64,000 nucleotides of DNA from Saccharum officinarum (lineage: Eukaryota; Streptophyta; Magnoliopsida; Poales; Poaceae). Positions 22,239-32,446 of the stretch are shown piece by piece. Position 1 is the first letter of the stretch, and every line of letters starts with the position of its first letter. A program made the position numbers and the translations under genes. Below the pieces are notes generated by a model. That model had not been told where the DNA came from and did no database searches. It worked only from the letters and a program-made list of their open reading frames with translations. The stretch spans positions 27,829,063 through 27,893,062 of the forward strand of contig CM036179.1 in assembly GCA_020631735.1 (NCBI GenBank), in the 5' to 3' direction.

Positions 22239-25200
22239 ATGGAGCCGACCGGTCCCTCAGGTTTCCTTTACATCCTTATTCACGTATCTCGCTTTGATTT
22301 GATGTCCCATTAAGGTTGTGTTCAATTGGTTTCAGTATTAGATTCCCTGATATGTGTACTCTTTGTTAAAAAAGAATGGTCACCGTGTTTCCTCTTCATT
22401 TTATATGTTTCCTTTTATTTTACTCTTGGTAATATTTGTGCTCATATAATGGTTCAAAATCCTTTTCATCTTCATTAATTCACTATGCGATCATGACATT
22501 GGTTTCTTACAACCAAAGACATTGATTCAGCTTTGCATTGTTTTTTCTTGTTTCAGATCATACACGTATTTTTTTACTTATGCCGTGATTATAGTTTAAT
22601 AAAGCAATTCTATTTATTCTGAATTTGCAGAGGATGCCCATGCCGGAAAAGGTCCTGGTTCGGCAACTAAAAGGTTCTTTTGTTTCATATTCCCATTATG
22701 TTATATTTATTTTTTTTATACACTCATATTGACGCAGAAGTTGCAACTACATTGTTATGTGGAGTGAGCTTGTAAATTTAAGCCGTAGAGTATACGAAAG
22801 CAGTATTCTAAATTTATTCTGAATCATTGACTTCAGAATCCGGTTGGAGCTAGTTGATAAGATGCCTGATAACCCTAAAACGCTTGTATTTGAGAGCACT
22901 CAACAGCGGTCAGTACATATTTTTTTTATAAAAAAAATAGCGGCCTTTTTCATGAGTTGTACCTGCTTTTCTCTCAGTTGATGTGATTATTGCCCATTTA
23001 GATATGAGGTCCCTCTGCGACGAGACGAGAGGTTACCCTCCTCACCTGGTAGAACCTCTGCATCGGCTCCACAAAATAGAGGTGCAAAGGGGAATGGCTG
23101 TTCTATAATGTTAATCTGTTACACTATGGAGTTAGTATTTTACAAATGACTAGACAAAATTAGATACATTCATTTACAGCCTTTCTAATCTTGTTTATGA
23201 TTCTTTTTTAAATTTATATTTATATGATCTGATGCATGGACACATAATTAGAGAACAATTTAATATTCATGGATTGTAAATTTTGCTATCCTAAACTACC
23301 AGTATTCTTTGTTTGCACTTTGGCTTGTCCTTTTGTCAATTAACACTTTTCTTCCTGTTCTGAAAGCTTACAAGATTTTCGATTCTTTAAAATCATGTAT
23401 CATTGCCACATTCCATCTTTGTTGTTTATTATTTTCCCTGTTTGGTCCTTTTGGTATACAGACGCAAGGCGTTCCCCTTCTAAGCACCCTGCGGTAGCAC
23501 CTACTTCCCTGGACCACCCACACAGAAGGTACTGTTTTTGCGCAATCTTGCTTACCAAATTTCCCCCAATCACAATCCTCTGAGGCATATCAGTGTGCTC
23601 TTCTAATTTGTATATTCTGTATAAACATGTTGTACACAAATCTGCTTCTTCTATCCCCTATGTAACCATACCCCTGGTTTTATGTGCTCCCCAAAAGTTC
23701 ATGCATCATTCTTTCCTATTCGTTTGTAGGACTCATGCTGCTCAGCGTACTGTGGATAGGGTGCCGTGTAACCTGAAGAGGGTAGTTTTTGAGAGCTCGC
23801 AGGAGAGGTACATAAGTGTTTCAATTTCTACTAATTTGATTCATGTTCGGGAATCGCCATTTATTTTTAATTATTAGTCTGTTGATATAGTTTATCTGTT
23901 TGTGGCCTTTTTTAGGTTTGAGCATCACATTCGACCAGAGCATGTGTTGCCTTCTGCAGCTGGTCACGACAGCGATGATGATGACTTCATGCCTTTTCCC
24001 AATGCCCGTTCATCCTCACTCATCGACAAATCTAAGGATGTTGGTCCGAGGAAGACTAGGCAAACACGAGCAGGATTGTCGACCGGTGCATGTACAGAGG
24101 TGTATACCATGTATTTACTTCTGCATTTTCATTTCACAAGAGTAACCATTCTAAAGCTCCTCTTCGTATGGATTGCTAGTTTGTTTTTTCCTTCAATATA
24201 CCACAAATTTACTCTTACGTCTTTGTTGCCAAATATTTACTTTTCTATATCTCTCTTAGCTTTTTACTACCCCTGCATTTTTTTTCAACTACACTACCCC
24301 TGCATTAGCTTATTACTAGGTTTATGCCCATGCATTGCTACGGGTTTTAAAATCCATATTTTCTAGTATTTGAAAAGATCAAGTGGTAACCCTAATTGCC
24401 ATAATAAATAAATAATGTAATCTCATAACTCTATTTTCAAAAGCCATTACTCATATATTTTTGCTATTTTGCAAGTAAGCAAGAAGAAAGCGGCTTTGCA
24501 AATCTGTAGCTTGTCATGTTTCCACTCAAGTTGGTGCTTCCATCTTGCATTTACAAACATACATTCTGGGAGCATCATATCTATACAATTGTCTCGTCGT
24601 CACAAGGATATATTCTACGTTCATGCTCCAAACAAGAGTCAAATTCACAATTGGTGTATATATATTCAATGTCCACCTTCTCAAAGATAACATTACAATA
24701 TTCAATGTCCAACGTATATTCTGAATATTGTAATTTTCACTATCCAAATAACAAAAATTGCAATCAACACTCTTAGATTGAAACAACAATCAACAGTCAC
24801 AAATTGACAAATGCATTCAATCATTGAAGTCAATATTGAGATAAAATCTCAATTCAACAATAAGTTACAACTTTTTTGCTTCTGAAGCTTAGCTTCTCAA
24901 ACTATTGATGCCGCCCTCCTCCAGAAGCCATATGTTGTGGCCGCCCTTGCTCCTGTAGTTGTGTGGTACCTATGGCCTTGCTAACAGTGGTTTACATCTT
25001 TCCTGGGCCCATCGAATCAGGAGCCTTCTTACCGTAAGCTCACACTTGGCATTGCCTCACTATACACAAAATGTCTTCGAAACAAACTAATATGGGGTAG
25101 CAGCAAAGGAGAAGCAATGTGGATGGGAAATATTGATGTAAAGTTGTATGCCAAGATTGTAGAGCTACAGGCTGAAGCCATGCCAATCAATAAATTCTGG

Positions 25201-26433
25201 AGCTACTCAAACATCATAGTATACCATGTTAAAAAATCTAGTTCAGTTAGAAATTCGAGGTGGCTCTTTTTGACCAATCAGACTTCCTGAAACATTAAGA
25301 TGAAAATTTTCATTTAGAGTTGACAGTTGCTAGACTTCAACAGTAGTAGCAAGGACCACACGACACATATTCCTTCCCTCTTACCTCCATCTTAATTTGT
25401 TGCACCCCCGTCTCTGATCTGATCGATGGCAGTTCCAAGGACCAGGGCAACACAACTCCAAAGCGACATATAGTACCTGTAACCAAGGTACGTCTGCTGC
25501 TGCCACCAGAAAAACAAGAACCAAGAAAAATCAGATGTGTCATCTAGAACCAAGAAGATATGCACCAGTTCCGCCTTCAGTTCCGCCTTGGACAGTTCCA
25601 TCCTTCCTTCCATCCCCTATTTTATTAGTGCAAGGCAACCTTATTCCTGAAGGTGGTTTACAATCTAAGCTCATCCACAACAAGCTCCAAGCCTTGTAGG
25701 GCAGCAGCAGCTAAGGAGATCAAGAAGACCAAGATGGCATGTGAAGAAGCAACAGGAAACTCGAAGGATGAGGCCAAGTCATTTTAGATGCAACATAATT
25801 AGCTGTTCACAATTTTGGACACTGAATTACACTATATAGCTTTTGAACAAGGCATTCAGTAGTTTTGTCCTGCCTTTTTGTGCATATCAGCAGCTTTTGT
25901 AAAGTTATAAGCATCAAAACAATATAGATCATGCTATGCTGTGCTTATTAGGTTTGAGGCATCAAAACTCTGCATGGGTTTTACGAAGATGGGTACAATT
26001 AAGATGCAAGAACTTCTCTCGTGCCTACGCTGATGAGACAAATCATATGTTCTAATTTGTTCTCCAATTCCTGCTAACACATTAAGCTGATGGGACAAAT
26101 CACAGGTTCTAATTTTTCAGTGTCATTGGCCTCCTTCCCTTTGAAATGAAACGTAGTCCAGCATGGTTTGAAAAGATGCAACCAGCAGCAGCATATGGGA
26201 CTTCGACACTCAGCAAGGAAGAAAAAGAAGATATGGCTGCAAGGTTTCCGACCGATGAGGACCTGTACGATGAGAAGCATTGGTACAATCGGGCTCGGGA
26301 TGATGTATGGGATGAACATGTGTGGGGTTTGTGCGTGATATGCGGATTTCAACACCATGATCCAAAAAATTGTCCATCTCTATTGAAGATGCGGAAGGAG
26401 ATAGAACGAACGTTGGATGAGCAGTGCAAATAA
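22239..26433 (+). CDS. Unknown gene with duplicated exon unit and CCHC knuckle
   Basis: Seven exons keep one open phase: 22239-22260, 22631-22673, 22837-22908, 23002-23081, 23462-23528, 23730-23807 and 23916-24099, encoding 182 residues. The ATG follows a GC-rich leader. Residues 28-59 and 103-134 align without gaps (both contain VFES and end in LPS), and both units are split by an intron at an Arg codon in the same phase. An acidic DSDDDDF stretch follows. A later exon (26121-26433, acceptor TTTTTCAG) adds 103 residues with a C-x2-C-x4-H-x4-C zinc knuckle (26332-26373). It needs an entry phase that the 24099 donor does not supply, so an exon between them is missing from my model. Alternatively, exon 25629-25787 ends the protein in phase. 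The composition is basic and possibly nucleic-acid binding; I do not recognise the family. Confidence 0.6.
24306..24345 (+). mobile_element. Helitron-like 5'-terminal motif (also 1861-1900)
   Basis: TTTATGCCCATGCATTGCTA followed by CGGG resembles the 5' end of grass Helitrons, which usually reads close to GCCCGTGCGTTGCTACGGG. It lies in the large intron after exon 7 of the unknown gene, in both copies. No matching hairpin plus CTRRT 3' end was identified, so the extent is unknown. Confidence 0.35.
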
Positions 26434-26469
26434 GCGTGTCATTGTGTTGCTTTTTAATTTAGTTGCATA

Positions 26470-26475
26470 AATAAA
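26470..26475 (+). terminator. Poly(A) signal AATAAA, copy B gene
   Basis: AATAAA lies 37 bases after the TAA stop at 26433. It supports the zinc-knuckle exon being the 3' end of a transcript. Confidence 0.5.
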
Positions 26476-26938
26476 CGAGAACAAGTGAAATCCTTGCTCA
26501 GTTGACCTCCTGGTTGTACTCCCGCGTTTAGGCGGCTCAATCTGTAAATACATGACACATGCAGTGATCATGCGGAGTTTTTTTTTCCTTTCAGTCGTTG
26601 GAGTGGGGAGTGCGGAGGGCACAGGTTGTGCACGATCATGGATTCAATCTTTGTTATGTACTCGCCGCACTTATGGGCACCAAAAAAAGGACATGATAAA
26701 ATGAATGGTTCCATGCACTGTTACATTGGGATCACCATAAGTCTATCAAACCTTAAGGAAAGACTAAATTCAGGTGCTCCTCTTTACAAATAACCCAAAA
26801 AAATGATCTATTGCCCAAGACAAGAAAGATATCATTTCATGGTAGTGTGGAACCAAAGTGATCATGGTAAACAAACAAACAAAAAACAACTAAGCTTATT
26901 TGAATAGAATGAATGATGAATGCTAAACAACATATGGA

Positions 26939-29900
26939 CTAGAACAATATCTTCTTCTTGGCTTTAGGTTTAGATGTGTCTCCGTCTTCATGTGAGCCTT
27001 TGTTATTCTCTTTCAGAACTGGACCTTGAACTTCATTTGACCCTTGACCTTCATCTTCGATGCCTGAAGACTCTTCCGACACTTCAGGGGTCGGTAAATC
27101 TTCATCACTACTGTCACCATAAGGATCATCGCCGATCCTTATGGGTATGATGTTGATCTTGACAACGGTCGGAGGATCTTCCCTTTTCTCGCTTGGTTCC
27201 ACATCAGGTTTGATATTAACCTTAGTGCGAGATACAATACATCATGAAGAGATCTCAGCCGGTACAGATAAAAAAACCAAGAGTCAATGCAAAATTGCTC
27301 GAATTTTTATCTCATACAAAATATAATGCAGTGATTTTCAGCCTATACAAGACCTGAACATGATTGGTTCCTAAATCTAAATATTATAACCATGCCTATT
27401 ACAGCATATGTCAAGTTTGAACATTTTTTTATTATTATTTCTCATGTCTGAATACTTCCCAATTCTATTTTCTGAATCCCATCATCACAACTTTGATCAT
27501 TTGCTAATTTTGAAAACTAATTTTATTTCATATTCACATAGCACAATCTTCGAACTCCTTATTAAAATGTCACAAAGAAGCTACTCACATGGGTGTACTT
27601 TTTTTCGTCATCCGGCGTAGTGCTCTCGCTTGTTGTAACTGTTGCCATTGGTGAGAACATGCCTCTGCTGGATGATGTTCCGGCTTCTGAAATGCCAGCC
27701 ACAACATATTTGTTACGGTCTGGTGTGCACGATGATGTTCCAGCTTCAGAAACACCTGCACGTAAGCCATCGTGATCTTGTCCTGTTCTTCCATCTGACA
27801 CAACCACATTAGTTGTGTGCATTGTCTGCGATGCTGACAATTCAGGCACAGCCCCTTTACAATTGCTTTCCTCGCCAAACAGCTGTTTCCGAATACCCAT
27901 TCTGATTCAATGATTTTACTGACTAGTGGTGGAGCTTCGATTCATTCAAATAACCATTAATCTGACAAACATCACGGAAACGTATAAGGATCAGTGGATA
28001 GCCATAAAGAAGTGCCATGTGAAACATAAAACAAGCACACATTATTATTTCAGATCTAATCCTCTAGAAGTTAAGACATCACCTGCAGAAGCATTGCTCC
28101 AGAAGCTAAAATTCATCTCGTTCACTCAGATTTTTTAATGAGATGAGAAAATAAGAATGGAATCTATGGGAGATTCTTATAATCCAACCATAAGGTTTTG
28201 AAAATCCAACTATCCACGTTCATCCTACTATTTGGAGATAATCGGTGTGAAGACCGCATATAATGTGTCTAGAATTCAAGGATCCAAACATACTTTCTTT
28301 TTTTTAAAATCTAGAATCTAGATTCTTGAATTACTCTAGATTGAATTCTTCAGGAGATCAAACAGGACCTAAACTTATATTCTGCATCGGGTAACTGAGG
28401 GCCTGGAAGGGCACAAAATCCAAAACACCCAAAGCATGTCCAAAAAGCAACATACTTCTCTATCTCCCAGCAAAAAGAACAAGGGGGAACTCCAAACCTC
28501 ATGTGGTCACGCAAGTATCAAATCAACTATGATTTAATGAAGCATGGCATTCCTGCTGTTAACCAATAAACACTTAAGCATGTTGGTTAAGAACACAATT
28601 TTTGTCAATTACAACTCAAATTCATATTTGTCTCCAATCGATATTTCACTAGATAGACAGGAGTTTGCACAAGGAATAACCAAACTAAATCTATCCAATT
28701 GATTAATGGGTGTCATGGGCAGCCAACAGGCTGCCACTAGCCCAATAGGCTCAAGACGTCAGATGCAGAAGGGCGTCGTAGGGCGCGAGTGTCCTAGTTG
28801 GGTCTTAAGCCCATTAGTGTTAATTAGTGTCTCTCTTAGTTATTTATATATAGGAATAGTATCATATTGTCTAGGCACAAGAGGTGTTAGTCCTATGTAC
28901 CCTTTATAATCAGCCCATGAGGCACAATGAAAATCAAGCAATGAATTATGAAGAAACAATTCTAGTCTCCCTCAATCTCTCAAGCTCTTGGCAAAGCATA
29001 AGGCCTAGTTATCCCAAAATATCCATCCTCATTACATCTGGTATCAGATAGCCAGTCGATTCCTCCCCATCCCAAAAAAAAACTAATCCAACCAATCCAG
29101 CCACAACCCTAATTCGGCCGCAACCACACCCTAACTGCGACGTCCCCATCCGTCGCCCAGCCGCCGCGCCGCCTCCCCGTCACCCACCACGCGCCGCCAC
29201 CGTCGACCGCGTCGTTGCGGGAATCTTCGTCTGCGCGGGCCGTCGTCAAGCACGTCGCGCCATCCGCGGGGTTCGCCGAGCCGCCCGCGATCTGCGGGAA
29301 TCCCCCGCCACCTCGTAGCTTCGATCCAGCCGTCCGCGCGCCTCGATGGATTTTCCACAGTTTGATGGGACCTCTGATCCGGTGGTCTTCATCAACCAGT
29401 GCGAACTCTACTTCCGCCGGGAGCGAATCATGGCGGAAGAAAAGGTATGGCTGGTTTCTCGCAATTTGAAAGCTGACGCCCGAGTTTGGTTCCACCAAGT
29501 CACGCAAGATGAATACCCGGCATGGCGTCGCTTCACCGAGCTCCTGCAGCGGCACTTCAAACCGCCCCCGTGCCCCGACCCGCTCCACAACTGTCTCGTG
29601 GCGTCGACAACTCCCTGCGCATCCTTAAGGAGATGTCCACACAACTGGATCGCATCCGGGCGTGTCTCGAGGCGAAGGACAAGAGGGACCGTGAACGCCG
29701 GGCGGCTGTACGCCTCCAGGCAGTAGTACGGGGCCTCCTGGCACGCCGCCGAGCGCATCTTCTTCGGGCAGCCAAAGTCTCCGAGGAGCAAGCAGCGGTG
29801 CGACTACAAGCTGTCGGGCGAGGTTTCCTTGTCCGGCGTGTGGTGCGAAAGATGCGCATGCTCCTCAACTCCTCGCTGTCGTGCGTGTTCGTCCCCTCGG

Positions 29901-31232
29901 CCCCTTCCATACATCAGGCTGCTCCGATCGCAGGGGAGGTGCAAATATGGGCGCTTCCAGTGCAGCGACCTCGCATCAACATCCAACATCAGGCATCAAA
30001 GGCTATCTCATTCATCCTTGTGCCTGCTGTGGTGCTAGACACATCCAGCATTAGAGCCGGCTGCTTCACACTCCACCCTTCAGCCTTCATAAAGCCAGCA
30101 GAGGCGCTCTTTCCATGGGATCCAGGTGGATATAGTTGTATTTTAGTCGTAAATAAGAATGGGAAGCCGAGATGTAAAAAGCTTATCCCTAGATCACGTC
30201 AGCTATCCAGCTCGAGGACGAGCTGGGTCTCCAAGGGCGGGGGAGATGTCATGGGCAGCCAACAGGCTGCCACTAGCCCAATAGGCTCAAGACGTCAGAT
30301 GCAGAAGGGCGTCGTAGGGCGCGAGTGTCCTAGTTGGGCCTTAAGCCCATTAGTGTTAATTAGTGTCTCTCTTAGTTATTTATATATAGGAATAGTATCA
30401 TATTGTCTAGGCACAAGAGGTGTTAGTCCTATGTACCCTTTATAATCAGCCCATGAGGCACAATGAAAATCAAGCAATGAATTATGAAGAAACAATTCTA
30501 GTCTCCCTCAATCTCTCAAGCTCTTGGCAAAACATAAGGCCTAGTTATCCCAAAATATCCATCTTCGTTACAATGGGGCACAACAATTCTTGTCAAATCT
30601 AAACCCAATTGGAAACTTTTTTTTTCTCCCACCAAGATCTTTATACATCAAAAAATTAAACAGATAAATTAGGAGTTGAGTACAAGAAGAAACAAGCATA
30701 AGGATAGAATACTAGCACTATCTTTTCATCTACCAACAAACTAAACTCACCGGCCTTTTCTTCGGGACTTGAAGGGGAATCCGCCAGGAGGTGATGGTGA
30801 GAACTCTATCGGAAGAGGGGTGCCGGCCTCAAAGAAGAAGAAGAACAGGGGCTTCTGGGCAGGTCCGCGCCTGTCCGCCTCGCCGAAACTCGCGCCGCCG
30901 CCGCCGCCCGCCTCTTTTGAGCTCGCGCGATTCACGTGCCTCCGCCAGTCCGCGAGGATGAAGATGGGTGCCGGCCTCAAAGAAGAAGAAGAACAGGGGC
31001 TTCCGGGCAGGTCCGCGCCTACGAGTTGCCCCCCTACCCCCAATAGCGGCCTCGTTGGTGGCGCGGCGCGGTTTCGCCAGTGTACGGCCTGCTCCGCGGT
31101 CTCTCCTGGAGCGCTGGTCAGCGACGGTTTTGTCGCCTGTGAACGTGGGACAGGGTACGCCATTTTCCCCTCGTGCGTGCGGGCGCTAGCGGGCAGGGAG
31201 GGACTCACGCGCCGCAAGCTTGCCTGGCTCAT
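26939..31232 (-). CDS. Unknown three-exon acidic/Ser-rich protein gene
   Basis: Exon 1 (31232-30751) ends at a GTGAGT donor, exon 2 is 27901-27589 (CAG acceptor, GTGAGT donor) and exon 3 is 27220-26939, ending TAA. The phases join exactly (482 + 313 + 282 bases), giving about 358 residues. The start at 31232 (MSQASL) is a guess; an in-frame Met further in is possible. Exon 1 is Pro/Arg/Gly-rich with a poly-Phe run. Exon 2 contains a repeated SEAGTSS motif. Exon 3 is acidic (SSDEDLPTPEVSEESSG) and ends in a basic KPKAKKK patch. No catalytic domain is visible. The gene converges on the unknown plus-strand gene, and its 2.8-kb first intron contains a complete LTR element. Exon 1 is the weakest part. 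Confidence 0.5.
28711..30572 (+). mobile_element. Complete non-autonomous LTR retroelement (TR-GAG-like)
   Basis: Two 326-bp LTRs (28711-29036 and 30247-30572), TGTCATGGGC...TTACA, differ at only four positions. The 5-bp target-site duplication ATGGG is present at 28706-28710 and 30573-30577. A primer-binding site TGGTATCAGA (complementary to initiator tRNA-Met) starts at 29039. A polypurine tract AAGGGCGGGGGAGA lies at 30233-30246. No protease, RT or integrase is present, so it depends on a helper. Four differences in 326 bp suggest insertion within roughly the last million years. The orientation is opposite to its host gene's intron. Confidence 0.95.
29346..30246 (+). pseudogene. Gag fragment fused to two IQ-like motifs
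   Basis: The frame from 29346 starts MDFPQFDGTSDPVVFINQCE and matches the start of the retrotransposon gag domain of grass gypsy elements (conserved W, LxxxARxWF). At about 29560 the coding sense passes to another frame, open from 29522 to 30246 and on into the LTR. There, two 12-residue motifs, LQAVVRGLLARR and LQAVGRGFLVRR (about 29710-29745 and 29800-29835), match the calmodulin-binding IQ consensus. The end has the SKGGGD motif that overlaps the polypurine tract. I read this as an internally deleted gypsy gag. Whether the IQ segment is part of the family's normal gag or captured host sequence is open. Confidence 0.6.
30818..31020. repeat. 55-bp direct repeat in GC-rich leader region
   Basis: Copies at 30818-30872 and 30966-31020 differ at one base (GGGTGCCGGCCTCAAAGAAG and onward). 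They flank a spacer of about 90 bases inside exon 1 of the minus-strand gene and produce its poly-Phe run. Confidence 0.9.
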
Positions 31233-31319
31233 ACTCTCGGTTGCGCGTGGGTCGTCGCGCGTGGACTCGGGTACTGAATAATATTCAGTACCCTGGGTAC
31301 TATTTAGCACAGTCATATA

Positions 31320-31648
31320 TATACAACAACATAGCATTTTGTCCCAAGCAAGTTTGGGTAGGCTAGAGATGAAACCCAAAAGAGACGAGAAACAGGGAGA
31401 CACATAAAGGGACATAAATGGCACAAGACAAAAAGATGTCACGGTTCAGGCACGTTGATTGTCAATCTCCAAGCGCTCCTGTCCATAGCTAAATCCTTGG
31501 AGATATTCCACTCCTTAAGATCTCTCTTAACGGACTCGTCCCAAGTTAGTTTAGGTCGACCTCTACCGCTCTTTATATTATCGGCCCGCTTTAGAACTCC
31601 ACTACGCACCAGCGCCTCAGGAGGCCTCCGTTGGACATGTCCAAACCA

Positions 31649-31652
<4 letters not shown>
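31320..31652 (-). mobile_element. 3' end of a LINE (non-LTR retrotransposon)
   Basis: The minus-strand frame ends RSAWRLTINVPEP-stop at 31439 and contains RWFGHVQRRP and GRGRPKLTWDESVKRDL. This is the highly conserved C-terminus of plant LINE reverse-transcriptase ORFs. About 120 bases of 3' untranslated sequence follow down to a TTGTTGTATATATA tail near 31320. The upstream part is replaced by an (AT)n run, so it is a 5'-truncated copy. Confidence 0.8.

Positions 31653-31723
<71 letters not shown>
31653..31723. repeat. (AT)n microsatellite
   Basis: About 35 uninterrupted AT dinucleotides at the truncated edge of the LINE end. The reading frames of alternating Tyr/Ile through it are artefacts. 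Confidence 0.98.
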
Positions 31724-31724
<1 letters not shown>

Positions 31725-32042
31725 CCCAAGTTGGAGGGAATAAGAGATTCATTAACTATTGGAGGTATCTGAAAATTTTACATGAGCCATATTTAATTTA
31801 TAATGAATAAATGTTCTTACAGAAACCCCCAATGAAACAGTGAAATCCTAATATCGAAAGTTTGAATAAAGTTTTATTTTGTAGCGTCGAGACCTGCTAG
31901 ATATTTTTCAATTAAAAATTTCCAAATTGAACTCTACTTTAAATTAGCTAATAAGATCAGTGTTCTTCAGGTTTACAAGAAAACTTATCCAGGCAGGATG
32001 TCCTTTCTAAAACGTTGGCAACCTGGTGTTTTGGAGTGGTTA

Positions 32043-32283
32043 GGTTGTTGAATCTGTTTGATACTTTTCTTGTTTTTCACAGTCACCGTCATGATTAATA
32101 TACATGGAATAGACCGCCCACCTAACGACTTGTTTAGGAACCAACTTGTTAGCCTGCGGTTGTTGAATCTGGCAATCTGCTTGATACTTTTCTTATTTTT
32201 CACTGTCACCGTGATGATTGAATATATAATAAGGAATAGACCGCCCACCTAACGACTTGTTTAGGAGCCAATTTGTTAGCCTG
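32043..32283 (+). repeat. Tandem duplication (about 120 bp, two copies) upstream of the NLR
   Basis: Units 32043-32157 and 32158-32283 both start GGTTGTTGAATCTG and share GAATAGACCGCCCACCTAAC. The second unit is about 11 bp longer. They lie 160-400 bp upstream of the NLR start codon, inside the likely promoter. Confidence 0.85.
32223..32229 (+). promoter_or_regulatory. Candidate TATA box of the NLR gene
   Basis: TATATAA occurs in the second tandem unit, 218 bases before the ATG at 32447. The first unit has no equally good TATA, so the duplication may matter for start-site choice. Sequence-only call. Confidence 0.3.
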
Positions 32284-32446
32284 ATGGTGCCAATTTCACC
32301 AATCTAGGCCAACATGAAAGGACTCAATAATGGTGTCCATTTGGAAAGCGTGTTTCCTGAGTGCACACAACGCTTTCGAACCACACAAAGTCTCGGCCCT
32401 GCCGGTAACCCACGGTAGGCACCACTGATCGGCGACGGAGACGGAG

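Larger units (their letters stand above)
22447..26618 (+). repeat. Segmental duplicate, copy B of 1-4172
   Basis: This is the counterpart of copy A. It continues without a break into unique sequence on both sides (promoter and first exon to the left, the convergent gene to the right), so it is the copy with full context. Confidence 0.95.

Noticed and set aside
29109..29588. 159-codon minus-strand frame in the small LTR element
   Set aside because: It opposes the gag-like frame in GC-rich sequence and has no family resemblance.
31439..31729. Full 96-codon frame including the Tyr/Ile repeat
   Set aside because: The N-terminal part is just the (AT)n microsatellite; only the LINE C-terminal part is meaningful.
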